Shown here piece by piece: positions 25,010 through 33,586 of a stretch of DNA of 64,000 nucleotides (positions are counted from its first letter, which is position 1; every line of letters starts with the position of its first letter). Origin of the DNA: JAVXGM01 sp036657395. Its GTDB lineage: Bacteria > Bacillota > Clostridia > Peptostreptococcales > Anaerovoracaceae. The stretch is taken from the NCBI GenBank assembly GCA_036657395.1, contig JAVXGM010000008.1, positions 1 through 64,000 of the forward strand, in the 5' to 3' direction. The notes beneath the pieces are model-generated. The model was not told the DNA's origin and searched no databases. It saw nothing but the letters and a program-made list of their open reading frames with translations. The position numbers were made by a program, and so were the translations under genes.

Positions 25010-26890
25010 ATGAAAATCCAAAACAGACAGCAACTGATTAAGCTTAGAGGCAAATGTTTACAGGAAATAGAAGGACAGAAAAAGAAAATTTATGTTTGCG
25101 GTGGAACAGGTTGCGTAGCAGGTGGATCCATGGAAATATTCGATAAGCTTAAAGAGCTTATTGAAGCTAAAGGAATAACCTGTGAAGTTAAATTGGAAAA
25201 AGAAGACGAACACAATAATAGAGTTGGTCTTAAGAAAAGTGGTTGCCACGGATTTTGTGAAATGGGACCATTGCTAAGAATCGAACCAGCAAAACTTTTA
25301 TACTTAAAAGTAAACCTTGATGATTGTGAAGAAATCGTGGAAAAATCCATTGTTAATGATGAAATCATCGAAAGGTTAATCTATAAAAAAGATGGGGTGA
25401 CCTACCCTATTCAGGAAGAAATTCCATTCTACAAGAATCAAAAGAGAGTTGTACTTGAAGACTGTGGACAGATTGATGCAGAATCTATCGAAGAATATAT
25501 TGCTTATGGTGGATATGCTGCTTTAGAAAAATGCTTATTTGACCAATCACCAGACGAGACAATAAAGGCGATTACCGATGCGGTACTTCGTGGCAGAGGT
25601 GGCGGTGGCTTTCCAGCAGGTAGAAAATGGAGCCAGGTAAAATCACAGAAATCTCCAGAAAAATTTGTAGTATGTAACGGTGACGAAGGAGACCCAGGCG
25701 CATTCATGGACAGAAGTATCATGGAAGGTGACCCACATAAAATGCTTGAAGGCATGATGATTGCAGGGTATGTTTCAGGCGCACATGAAGGCTATATTTA
25801 TGTAAGAGCAGAATACCCTCTAGCGGTGCATAGACTTGAAAAGGCAATTGCAGATGCAACTGAAAGAGGATTGCTAGGAGAAAACATATTAGGAACAGAC
25901 TTTAAATTTGAAATGAAAATCGTTAAGGGAGCTGGCGCTTTCGTTTGCGGTGAAGGTAGTGCACTTACCACCTCCATCGAGGGAGAGCGAGGAATGCCTA
26001 GGGTAAAGCCACCAAGAACCGTAGAACATGGACTTTTTGGCAAGCCAACCTTATTAAATAACGTAGAGACTTTTGCAAATGTACCTATCATAATTGCAAA
26101 TGGTGCTGATTGGTATAAGCAAATGGGACCGGCTAAAAGCCCGGGAACAAAAGCATTTGCCCTTACAGGAAATATTGTTAACACAGGACTTATTGAAGTT
26201 CCTATGGGAACGACACTAGGTCACATCATATTTGATGTAGGTGGTGGCATTAGAGATGGTAAAAAGTTTAAAGCCGTTCAGATTGGTGGTCCATCCGGTG
26301 GTTGTCTGACTGAAAAACATTTAGACCTTCCATTAGACTTTGACAGTTTGAAAAAGGCTAACGCTATGATAGGATCTGGCGGACTTGTAGTAATGGATGA
26401 AGATACTTGCATGGTAGAAGTAGCAAGATTCTTCATGAACTTTACTCAAAACGAATCTTGCGGAAAATGTGTGCCTTGTAGAGAGGGTACTAGAAGAATG
26501 CTTGAAATTTTAGAAAAGATTGTAGAAGGTAAAGGCGAGTTAAGCGATATAGATATGTTGGAAGAATTAGCAGATACTGTTACTTCAACTGCACTTTGCG
26601 GACTTGGAAAAACAGCAGCCAACCCAGTAATTTCTACATTGAAATATTTCAGAGATGAATACATAGAACATATTGTAGATAAGAAGTGTAGGACGAAAAA
26701 TTGTCAGGCATTAAAGACTATCTATATTGATAAAGATATGTGTAAAGGTTGTAGCCTTTGCGCAAAAGTTTGTCCAGTAAATGCGATTTCAGGTAAAGTA
26801 AAAGAGCCGTTTGAAATCGACCAGAGCAAATGCATAAAATGTAACGCTTGCTTGGAATCATGTAAATTCAAAGCCATTAAGGAGGATTAA
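25010..26890 (+). CDS. hydB: NuoF-like NADH-binding subunit (HydB)
   Basis: A 626-residue flavoprotein. An N-terminal [2Fe-2S] domain (about 20-120, VCGGTGCVAGG and KSGCHGFCEMGP) precedes the NuoF core with the nucleotide motif RGRGGGGFPAGRKWS and CNGDEGDPGAFMDRS. The distal [4Fe-4S] site is ESCGKCVPCREGTRRM. Two C-terminal ferredoxin clusters (CKGCSLCAKVCPV, CIKCNACLESCKF) complete it. This is the HydB layout of trimeric hydrogenases, in which NAD(H) and FMN exchange electrons with ferredoxin-type clusters. Sits 15 nt after hydC and 5 nt before hydA. Electron bifurcation is known for such trimers but is inferred here. Confidence 0.92.
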   Translation: MKIQNRQQLIKLRGKCLQEIEGQKKKIYVCGGTGCVAGGSMEIFDKLKELIEAKGITCEVKLEKEDEHNNRVGLKKSGCHGFCEMGPLLRIEPAKLLYLKVNLDDCEEIVEKSIVNDEIIERLIYKKDGVTYPIQEEIPFYKNQKRVVLEDCGQIDAESIEEYIAYGGYAALEKCLFDQSPDETIKAITDAVLRGRGGGGFPAGRKWSQVKSQKSPEKFVVCNGDEGDPGAFMDRSIMEGDPHKMLEGMMIAGYVSGAHEGYIYVRAEYPLAVHRLEKAIADATERGLLGENILGTDFKFEMKIVKGAGAFVCGEGSALTTSIEGERGMPRVKPPRTVEHGLFGKPTLLNNVETFANVPIIIANGADWYKQMGPAKSPGTKAFALTGNIVNTGLIEVPMGTTLGHIIFDVGGGIRDGKKFKAVQIGGPSGGCLTEKHLDLPLDFDSLKKANAMIGSGGLVVMDEDTCMVEVARFFMNFTQNESCGKCVPCREGTRRMLEILEKIVEGKGELSDIDMLEELADTVTSTALCGLGKTAANPVISTLKYFRDEYIEHIVDKKCRTKNCQALKTIYIDKDMCKGCSLCAKVCPVNAISGKVKEPFEIDQSKCIKCNACLESCKFKAIKED

Positions 26891-26895
26891 TCACA

Positions 26896-28599
26896 ATGAA
26901 TACTATGAACAATAAGAAATTTATGATTATTGATGGCCTTCCCGTGGCCATTGAAGGTGAAAAAAATATTTTAGATTTAATAAGAAAAGCGGGAATTGAT
27001 TTACCTACTTTATGCTATTACTCTGTACTGTCAACCTACGGTGCGTGTAGAATGTGCGTTGTAGAAGACAAACATGGTAGCATTATAGCATCATGCTCCA
27101 CGCCGCCACGTTCTGGCATGGAAATCAAGACTAATACGCCAAGATTACAGCAATACAGAAGAATGATTCTGGAATTAATGTTGGCAGACCATTGCAGAGA
27201 TTGTACAACTTGTGCAAAAAACTTTGACTGCAAGCTACAAGAATTAGCGCAAAGATTCGGGCTGAAAGAAGTTCGTTTTGATCCTTACAGTATTTGGGAT
27301 AAAGAGGATAGCTCCTCCCTGTCTCTTCTCAGAAACCCTAATAAATGCATCCTTTGTGGAGACTGTGTAAGAATGTGTTCTGAGATTCAAAATGTTGGTG
27401 CTATAGATTTCGCATTCAGAGGTTCTAACATGTCAGTGCAACCTGCATTTGATATGCCACTGGCAGATACAAACTGTGTCAACTGTGGACAGTGTGCGGC
27501 AGTTTGTCCAACAGGTGCCATTATGGTAAAAGACAATACAAGAGAACTTTGGAAAGATATTTACGATGAAGACACTATCGTCGTTGCACAAATTGCCCCA
27601 GCGGTAAGAGTTGCCCTAGGTGATGAATTTGATTTGCCTAAGGGAACAAACGTTATGGGTAAAATCGTTTCCGCACTTCGTAGAATGGGATTTGATGAAG
27701 TTTATGATACTGCAACAGGTGCAGACCTTACGGTAATTGAAGAGGCCAACGAACTTGTACAGCGATTAGAAAATGGGGGAGAAATTCCATTATTTACTTC
27801 TTGTTGTCCAGCATGGTTTAGCTATGCACAATACAAGCATCCAGAACTTAAAGACAATATTTCCAGCTGTAAATCACCAATGGAAATGTTAGGTTCAGTA
27901 TTAAAGGCAAGAGCTAAAAAGAATGCAACAGGCAAGAAACCCAAAAAGATGAAAGTAGTAGCGATCATGCCTTGTTCAGCTAAGAAGTTTGAAATTAAAC
28001 GTGATGAATATAAGATCGACGGAGAAAATATGGTTGATCATTCCATTACAACAATGGAGCTTTCAGACATGATTAGAGCCGCAGGCTTACGCTTTGAAGA
28101 TCTTCAACCAGAAGCAGTAGATATGCCATTTGGTATAGCAAGTGGTGCAGGAGTCATCTTTGGAGTCACTGGCGGAGTTACTGAAGCGGTTGTTCGTTAC
28201 ATCGTAGGAGATTCATCCAAAGCAACTTTAGCGGAAATTTCATTTACAGGCGTTCGTGGTTACGAAGGACTTAAAGAAATTAAGATTCCATACAAGGATC
28301 AGGAACTTAACATTGCTATAGTCAGCGGTCTTAAAAATGCAGAGGACCTTATACAGCGAATTAAAAATGGAGAAGTTCATTATGACTTTGTTGAAGTAAT
28401 GGCCTGTGAAGGCGGTTGTATTGCAGGAGCAGGACAGCCATTTATAATCGGTAGAGCTAAAGCAGAACGTTCTAGTGGAATGTATGAAAGCGATCGATTA
28501 TCCAATGTAAAAGTATCCTCAGAAAACCCTGTAGCAGAAGGATTATATGCACAACTCTTAAAGGGTGACAACGCACATCACTTGCTACATTATAAATAA
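26896..28599 (+). CDS. hydA: [FeFe] hydrogenase catalytic subunit (HydA)
   Basis: A 567-residue group A hydrogenase. The N-terminal [2Fe-2S] uses Cys40/51/54/67; a His-ligated cluster follows (HCRDCTTC, then C112), then two ferredoxin clusters (CILCGDCVRMC, CVNCGQCAAVCP). The H-cluster ligands are Cys304 (TSCCPAW), Cys360 (MPCSAKKFE), Cys504 and Cys508 (MACEGGCIAG). Cys303 is the proton-transfer cysteine, with spacing as in Clostridium CpI. The small C-terminal SSU domain of some HydA is missing. No maturases (HydE/F/G) lie in the window. It makes or consumes H2 with the HydBC subunits. Confidence 0.95.
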   Translation: MNTMNNKKFMIIDGLPVAIEGEKNILDLIRKAGIDLPTLCYYSVLSTYGACRMCVVEDKHGSIIASCSTPPRSGMEIKTNTPRLQQYRRMILELMLADHCRDCTTCAKNFDCKLQELAQRFGLKEVRFDPYSIWDKEDSSSLSLLRNPNKCILCGDCVRMCSEIQNVGAIDFAFRGSNMSVQPAFDMPLADTNCVNCGQCAAVCPTGAIMVKDNTRELWKDIYDEDTIVVAQIAPAVRVALGDEFDLPKGTNVMGKIVSALRRMGFDEVYDTATGADLTVIEEANELVQRLENGGEIPLFTSCCPAWFSYAQYKHPELKDNISSCKSPMEMLGSVLKARAKKNATGKKPKKMKVVAIMPCSAKKFEIKRDEYKIDGENMVDHSITTMELSDMIRAAGLRFEDLQPEAVDMPFGIASGAGVIFGVTGGVTEAVVRYIVGDSSKATLAEISFTGVRGYEGLKEIKIPYKDQELNIAIVSGLKNAEDLIQRIKNGEVHYDFVEVMACEGGCIAGAGQPFIIGRAKAERSSGMYESDRLSNVKVSSENPVAEGLYAQLLKGDNAHHLLHYK

Positions 28600-28638
28600 A
28601 ATCAACCACAGATAAAATCGACCACATATAAAAAGAAA

Positions 28639-28677
28639 CCCCCTTTTGGTGTAATGCCAAGGGGGCTTTTTTTATTT
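28639..28677 (+). terminator. Terminator of hydCBA
   Basis: CCCCCTT (28639-28645) with AAGGGGG (28659-28665), an inner GGT/GCC pairing and a run of seven T. It ends just before the convergent MocR gene. Confidence 0.85.
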
Positions 28678-28684
28678 TAGGGAC

Positions 28685-30091
28685 TTAATTTTGCCATATT
28701 TGGATTAAATCTTTCATAGTTTTAAGAATATTCTTTAGAGGAATCTGGTTATAGTTAAAAATCAGAGAAATTTCATCTTTTTCCGCTTTGCCAGTGTACA
28801 GAGTTGTAGGTGAGATTGATAAGCCTAGGGATTTAGCTTGAAGACACAATTTTTCCGGAGTTTTCCGGCTCTTTACCTTTATCATAATGTTTACCCCAGA
28901 AGAAGTATTGATTGTTTGGATAAATCCTTTTCCCAGGCTGTTTAAGGCAGCAACCATAGCTTGCAGCTTCTGAGAATAAAGACTACGCAATTTTTTTATA
29001 TTGGTTTGATAAAAACCTTCTTCCATGAAAAGAGCCAATGTGAGCTGTTCCATTTTGGAACAAGTCTGAGTATAGTCATTGTTAATAGTTTTAAGAATTT
29101 CTGCCATAGGTTTTGGCAAAACCATATAACTGATTTTAATAGAGGAAAACAAGGTGGTGGAAAAAGAACCTAGATAAACTACTTTTTCATTAGTATCAAG
29201 GCTTTGTAATGGAGGGATTGGTTTTCCAAAATAACGGAGTTCACTGTCGTAGTCGTCTTCTATGATAATACTGTCGTTTTTAAGAGCCCATCCCAAAAGT
29301 TCGTACCGTTTGCCCACGGGCATAACTGCACCGGTAGGCATTTGATTAGAAGGGCTTACATATACGGCAGAAGGAATGTTAGAAGGCAGCTTGTGTATGA
29401 AAATACCATCTCTGCCAACCTTTACTGAGGTCATGGCAAAACCCCTATCTCTGAAAATATTATTTACAGGAATGTATCCGGGTTCTTCTACGGAAACATG
29501 ATTAATGGCCATTTTAGCTAGTATTGTGGCTAAATGGTTAGTGATTTGTTGAGTACCTGCACCCATGACAATTTGATCAGGGGAACATATTACACCACGA
29601 GATTGATATAGATACTTGGAAATCTCGTATCGCAGCGCCAATTCTCCTTGGGGATCACTTTCAAAGAAAAGTAGGGGGGAATACTGTGTAAGGACTTTGT
29701 TTAAACATTTTTTCCATTTATTAAAATCAAAACAAGCAGGATCGTAAACAAATTCCGGTTCCTGAGTCTTAAGTGTGAAGTCTAGAGGAGAAAATTCTGG
29801 ATCAAATATTTCTGTCTTGGGCAGTGTGGCAGATTCTGGCTTTAAAACCTTGTTGGCATAGTAGCCAGACTGTGGTTTACTAAAAATGTACCCCTCCACC
29901 GACAGTTGACTATAGGCTTGCTCCACTGTAGTCATGCTTAAGTTTAAAGAAGTAGAAAGATTGCGAAGGGAAGGAAGCTTCTCTAAAGGTTGAATTTCAC
30001 CCGATAATATGGATTTTTTTATGTAACTGTATAGCTGTAAATAGTATGGCTTCTTAGAATTTTCTTCAATATAAGGGATGATGGCTTTCAT
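28685..30091 (-). CDS. MocR/PdxR-like regulator lacking the PLP lysine
   Basis: A 468-residue fusion of a GntR winged helix (about 1-75; LSMTTVEQAYSQLSVEGYI) and an aminotransferase-fold domain (about 110-465). In this family the aminotransferase part senses PLP or its adducts. The segment that normally reads GTFSK, with the PLP-binding lysine, is GSFSTTLFSSIKISYMVLP: Thr312 stands where, in my recollection, B. subtilis GabR has Lys312. The ATG at 30091 has GGAG upstream; a TTG at 30103 would be needed for the longer form. It is divergent from an ECF S component, which it probably controls, as PdxR-type regulators control vitamin B6 genes. Confidence 0.82.
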   Translation of the reverse strand: MKAIIPYIEENSKKPYYLQLYSYIKKSILSGEIQPLEKLPSLRNLSTSLNLSMTTVEQAYSQLSVEGYIFSKPQSGYYANKVLKPESATLPKTEIFDPEFSPLDFTLKTQEPEFVYDPACFDFNKWKKCLNKVLTQYSPLLFFESDPQGELALRYEISKYLYQSRGVICSPDQIVMGAGTQQITNHLATILAKMAINHVSVEEPGYIPVNNIFRDRGFAMTSVKVGRDGIFIHKLPSNIPSAVYVSPSNQMPTGAVMPVGKRYELLGWALKNDSIIIEDDYDSELRYFGKPIPPLQSLDTNEKVVYLGSFSTTLFSSIKISYMVLPKPMAEILKTINNDYTQTCSKMEQLTLALFMEEGFYQTNIKKLRSLYSQKLQAMVAALNSLGKGFIQTINTSSGVNIMIKVKSRKTPEKLCLQAKSLGLSISPTTLYTGKAEKDEISLIFNYNQIPLKNILKTMKDLIQIWQN

Positions 30092-30161
30092 GTGATGCTC
30101 CAATCTGTACCTATAAAAATAATTATATTTGTCTATTTATTTATGTACACTTTTCTAGTAA

Positions 30162-30167
30162 TATAAT
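30162..30167 (+). promoter_or_regulatory. -10 element of the ECF S-component promoter
   Basis: Exact TATAAT with no acceptable -35 hexamer 16-18 nt upstream, as expected for an activator-dependent promoter in a MocR-controlled divergent gap. GTAC occurs near both ends of the gap (about 30107 and 30145). Confidence 0.45.
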
Positions 30168-30206
30168 ATATATCAAAACAAAGGGAAAGTAAAGAGAGGT
30201 AAAACA

Positions 30207-30755
30207 ATGCAAGTAAGTAATAAGACAACGAAAATAGTAATGACTGCACTAATGATGTGTATGATTATGGTGGCGACAATGTTTATTCGTGTGCCAATTC
30301 CTTTTACACAAGGATATGTTCACCTAGGAGATGCCATGATTTTCTTGGCAGTTTTAATAGTAGGTTGGAAATATGGTGCAGTAGCAGCAGCTGTTGGCTG
30401 TTCTATGGCTGATATCATTGGTGGGTTTGCCATGTGGGCTCCGTGGACATTTGTAATAAAAGCAATTATGGCCATTGTTATGGGTCTATTCATTCAAGGA
30501 ACTTTGAAGTTTAAAGAAAAAAACTTTGCAGGTTTTCCTGTTTTAGAGATTCTAGGAATGATTATCGCAGGAATCATTATGGTTGCTGGGTACTACATAG
30601 CAGAAGGGCTTATGTACGGTAATTGGATTGTTCCTCTTGCAGGAATCCCATGGAATGCAGGGCAGTTTGCAGCAGGTATGGTTATTGCCTCAATTATTGG
30701 GGTGGCACTTAGCAAGACACCTGCTAGAAGATATTTTGCTTATAAATTAAACTAG
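30207..30755 (+). CDS. ECF transporter S component (vitamin uptake)
   Basis: 182 residues with about six TM helices, opening MTALMMCMIMVATMFIRVPIPF and containing GYVHLGDAMIFLA. This is the pattern of the ECF substrate-binding family that includes HmpT (hydroxymethylpyrimidine) and PdxU (vitamin B6) candidates. S components bind the vitamin in the membrane and share the EcfAAT energising module, which is not in the window. The divergent MocR-type gene makes a B6 vitamer the likely substrate, an inference. AGAGAGGTAAAAC precedes the start. Confidence 0.8.
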   Translation: MQVSNKTTKIVMTALMMCMIMVATMFIRVPIPFTQGYVHLGDAMIFLAVLIVGWKYGAVAAAVGCSMADIIGGFAMWAPWTFVIKAIMAIVMGLFIQGTLKFKEKNFAGFPVLEILGMIIAGIIMVAGYYIAEGLMYGNWIVPLAGIPWNAGQFAAGMVIASIIGVALSKTPARRYFAYKLN

Positions 30756-30786
30756 AAATAACTTTATGAAAAAGAATTGAAGTAAG

Positions 30787-30836
30787 AAACAAATAAAGCA
30801 TGCTGTAATAACTTATACAGCATGCTTTATTTGTTT
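30787..30836. terminator. 21-bp bidirectional terminator
   Basis: Perfect arms 30787-30807 and 30816-30836 around AAGCATGCTGTA, with an 8-nt loop, A-rich on one side and T-rich on the other. It serves the converging ECF and patatin genes. Confidence 0.88.
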
Positions 30837-30880
30837 ATCCAAAGATGTAGACATTAAAGGATCAAATTCCAAAACAAGAA

Positions 30881-32011
30881 CTAAATCAGCCTTGCATGTA
30901 GGATATAGGCGGCAGCAAGAACCTCAGTGCGAAATAACCGTAAAAAATGCTTGTTTAGGAAAATGCTGCCTCCTGAGTGGAGGGCAAGATCTTTAGCGAT
31001 GCGAACCGTCAGACCCTGGGCAGAAAGGGTTTTTCTAATTTTTGGAATCAGAGCCTGATTTAGAGTTTCAACCGAATACACTTTAAGGGGGTCTACTCCA
31101 AAGATTTTAGCCGCCGCTTCAGCTTTTCTCAATGTTTTTTCGGGGAAGGCTCCCTTTTCAAAGGTAAAAGCATCACCATCATAGCGATGGAATGCTTTCA
31201 TGGTATTTAAATAGCCAAGCTGTATAATCCTGTGGGTGTTGTTTTTATCAAAGATAAGGAAATTTCCCAGATTCCAGTGGCTTTCAATAATAATCAATTT
31301 AGAGGCATGTTCTTGTGCCTCTTTTATTGTGTTTTTTCGTACGAATCCAGCGGCGTCAAGGTTCACTCCGACAATATTGTCTGCACCTTTATTCATGGCC
31401 ATTTCAATTGGCATCACATCAGCATACCCACCATCAATATATTTTTTCCCTTGTATTGTTGTAGGCTGAACTGCAGGAAAACAAGAGGCGCTAGCCAAGA
31501 TGTAATCCTTCATTTTCCCATGTGGAATATCTTCCTTAAACAGGTAATGAGGCTTCATAGATGGGAATTCTACGGTGACAATGCCAAACTCTATAGGTGA
31601 CTCTCGTATAAGCTTTTCATCTATGTACTTATCTAATAAATCCTTAAGGCCAGAGCTACCAGCACCTCCCTTGGTTACGATTTCCCTAGCATAGGCTAGA
31701 GCCTCTACTGGGGACATACCACCAACTTCAAAATCAAAGCCATTCAATCTCTTTTTAGCAGACTGCTCTTTTGTCCTATCTTCATCCACATCAATATCAA
31801 AGACCATGTGGGTTTCAAGTTCTTGCCACAAGGCGACAGACTCATCAAATGTGTTTTGAACAATCATACCACCGTTAATGGCACCAACAGAGGCCCCAGT
31901 GACAATATGGATAGGAAAATTCAACTCCCTTAAGGCTTTCCATACACCTATTTCATAACCGCCTCTAGAACCGCCACCACTTAGGACTAGACTGTTTTTA
32001 GAATCCTTCAC
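30881..32011 (-). CDS. Patatin-like phospholipase
   Basis: A 376-residue lipid acyl hydrolase of the patatin/RssA type. The oxyanion glycine loop is SGGGSRGGYEIG, the nucleophile Ser41 lies in GASVGA, and the dyad aspartate is Asp193 in YIDGGYAD. A C-terminal extension (about 280-376) is of unknown role. The start is taken as GTG at 32011, with AGAGG at the right distance. TTG at 32029 is in frame but would place this site inside the coding region. Divergent from the radical-SAM gene. Likely a cytoplasmic or membrane-surface phospholipase. Confidence 0.82.
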   Translation of the reverse strand: MKDSKNSLVLSGGGSRGGYEIGVWKALRELNFPIHIVTGASVGAINGGMIVQNTFDESVALWQELETHMVFDIDVDEDRTKEQSAKKRLNGFDFEVGGMSPVEALAYAREIVTKGGAGSSGLKDLLDKYIDEKLIRESPIEFGIVTVEFPSMKPHYLFKEDIPHGKMKDYILASASCFPAVQPTTIQGKKYIDGGYADVMPIEMAMNKGADNIVGVNLDAAGFVRKNTIKEAQEHASKLIIIESHWNLGNFLIFDKNNTHRIIQLGYLNTMKAFHRYDGDAFTFEKGAFPEKTLRKAEAAAKIFGVDPLKVYSVETLNQALIPKIRKTLSAQGLTVRIAKDLALHSGGSIFLNKHFLRLFRTEVLAAAYILHARLI

Positions 32012-32135
32012 AACATATCCTCTTTTCAAGATAGGAAATAGCTTCTTCTTTAAATTCTAACAATTAATACGAAAGAATACAATGACTTTATCTTTTCCAA
32101 AAATAGAGATACTTATCCAGTGGAATTTTCCCATA

Positions 32136-32164
32136 TTGAACAAACGTTCTCTACGTGTTAAAAT
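32136..32164 (+). promoter_or_regulatory. Promoter with an embedded LexA/SOS-type box
   Basis: TTGAAC 32136-32141, 17-nt spacer, TAAAAT 32159-32164. GAAC-AAAC-GTTC at 32138-32149 matches the core GAAC-N4-GTTC of the Firmicute LexA (DinR) box and overlaps the -35 and spacer, where a repressor would block RNA polymerase. Confidence 0.65.
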
Positions 32165-32200
32165 AGAAACATAAGTTCTAAAAAGTGAGGAGAAAATGCC

Positions 32201-33586
32201 ATGAAATTAATGCTAGACAAATTAAAGATACTGGCAGATAGTGCCAAATATGATGTGTCCTGTTCTACTAGTGGAGTAGGTCGAAAAAATGGTGGGAAGA
32301 TAGGAAATGCTTCAGCATCGGGGATTTGCCACAGTTGGTCTGCAGATGGTAGGTGTATATCTTTGCTTAAAGTGTTATTTACCAACAAATGCGCTTATAA
32401 TTGTGAGTATTGCATTAACAAGAGAAGCGCCGATGTACAGCGAGCTTCATTTGAGCCAGATGAACTTGCACAACTAACAATAGAATTTTACAGGAGAAAT
32501 TATATTGAAGGTTTGTTTCTCAGTTCTGCTGTGGAAGTTTCTCCGGATTATACTGGGGAGAGAATCCTTAGGTGCTTACAAATGCTGCGAAGAGAATTTG
32601 GATTTGCAGGATACATTCACGCTAAAATTATTCCGGGGATGGCTGACACATTAGTTCACGCTATTGGACTTGAAGCTGACCGTCTAAGTGTTAATGTTGA
32701 AATGCCGTCTAGTGAAAGTTTAAAGCTTCTTGCTCCACAAAAAAAGGCGAAAGAAATTTTCCAGCCTATGAGGCAGATTACTAATACATTAATTGAGCGA
32801 AAAGGTCTGAAGGGGCCAGGCACCATGTTTAAGGGAGAAAACCTTAATACAAATTTAAACTACCTTAATCCAACAGAAGAAAACATTTCCCTTGCCCCAG
32901 CACAAATAAGAAGTAGTCGCAATTCCACTTTTGCTCCAGCAGGTCAAACTACACAAATGATTATTGGAGCAAGCAAGGAAAGCGACCGACATATTTTGAC
33001 TACAACAGAAAAACTGTACCATACCTTTAAGATGAAAAGGGTATATTACAGTGCCTATATTCCTGTGGTGAATTCTCCCATATTACCAAATGCTCTTACA
33101 GCTCCGCCCCTTGCAAGGGAGCACAGGCTCTATCAAGCAGACTGGCTACTTCGATTTTACGGATTTTCTGCAAATGAACTTTTAGATGAAGCCAATCCTA
33201 ACTTGGATCCTGACTTAGATCCGAAAATGTCCTGGGCCATACGAAATCTTAATCTATTTCCTATGGAAGTGAATAAGGTGAGTATGGATCAGCTTATTCG
33301 TATTCCTGGAGTAGGATCAGTGAGTGCATTGCGAATTATTCGCCAGCGAAAAGTTAAAGCGGTGAAGTATGAAGATTTAAAAAAAATGGGAGTAGCATTA
33401 AACAGAGCAAGGCATTTTTTGACTTGCAACAGCAGATACTATGGAGAGAAAAACTTTGAACCTTATGTCATAAAAAACAGTATATTGCAATTAAACGATG
33501 GCGTACAAATGTCAATGTTTGGCAGCTTTTCGCCAAGAATATTAGATGGAAGGGAATCAGAGGGAAAGGTGAAATTAAATGGTTGA
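32201..33586 (+). CDS. Putative DNA modification/repair radical SAM protein
   Basis: A 461-residue radical SAM enzyme with the [4Fe-4S] motif CAYNCEYC (Cys64, Cys68, Cys71). A C-terminal helix-hairpin-helix (about residues 360-400, MDQLIRIPGVGSVSALRII) would bind DNA. The combination and its partner gene match the family described as a radical SAM protein linked to a uracil-DNA-glycosylase-like protein. The reaction is unknown. It is preceded by an SOS-type promoter and overlaps the next gene by eight bases. AGTGAGGAGAAAATGCC contains the ribosome site. Confidence 0.85.
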   Translation: MKLMLDKLKILADSAKYDVSCSTSGVGRKNGGKIGNASASGICHSWSADGRCISLLKVLFTNKCAYNCEYCINKRSADVQRASFEPDELAQLTIEFYRRNYIEGLFLSSAVEVSPDYTGERILRCLQMLRREFGFAGYIHAKIIPGMADTLVHAIGLEADRLSVNVEMPSSESLKLLAPQKKAKEIFQPMRQITNTLIERKGLKGPGTMFKGENLNTNLNYLNPTEENISLAPAQIRSSRNSTFAPAGQTTQMIIGASKESDRHILTTTEKLYHTFKMKRVYYSAYIPVVNSPILPNALTAPPLAREHRLYQADWLLRFYGFSANELLDEANPNLDPDLDPKMSWAIRNLNLFPMEVNKVSMDQLIRIPGVGSVSALRIIRQRKVKAVKYEDLKKMGVALNRARHFLTCNSRYYGEKNFEPYVIKNSILQLNDGVQMSMFGSFSPRILDGRESEGKVKLNG

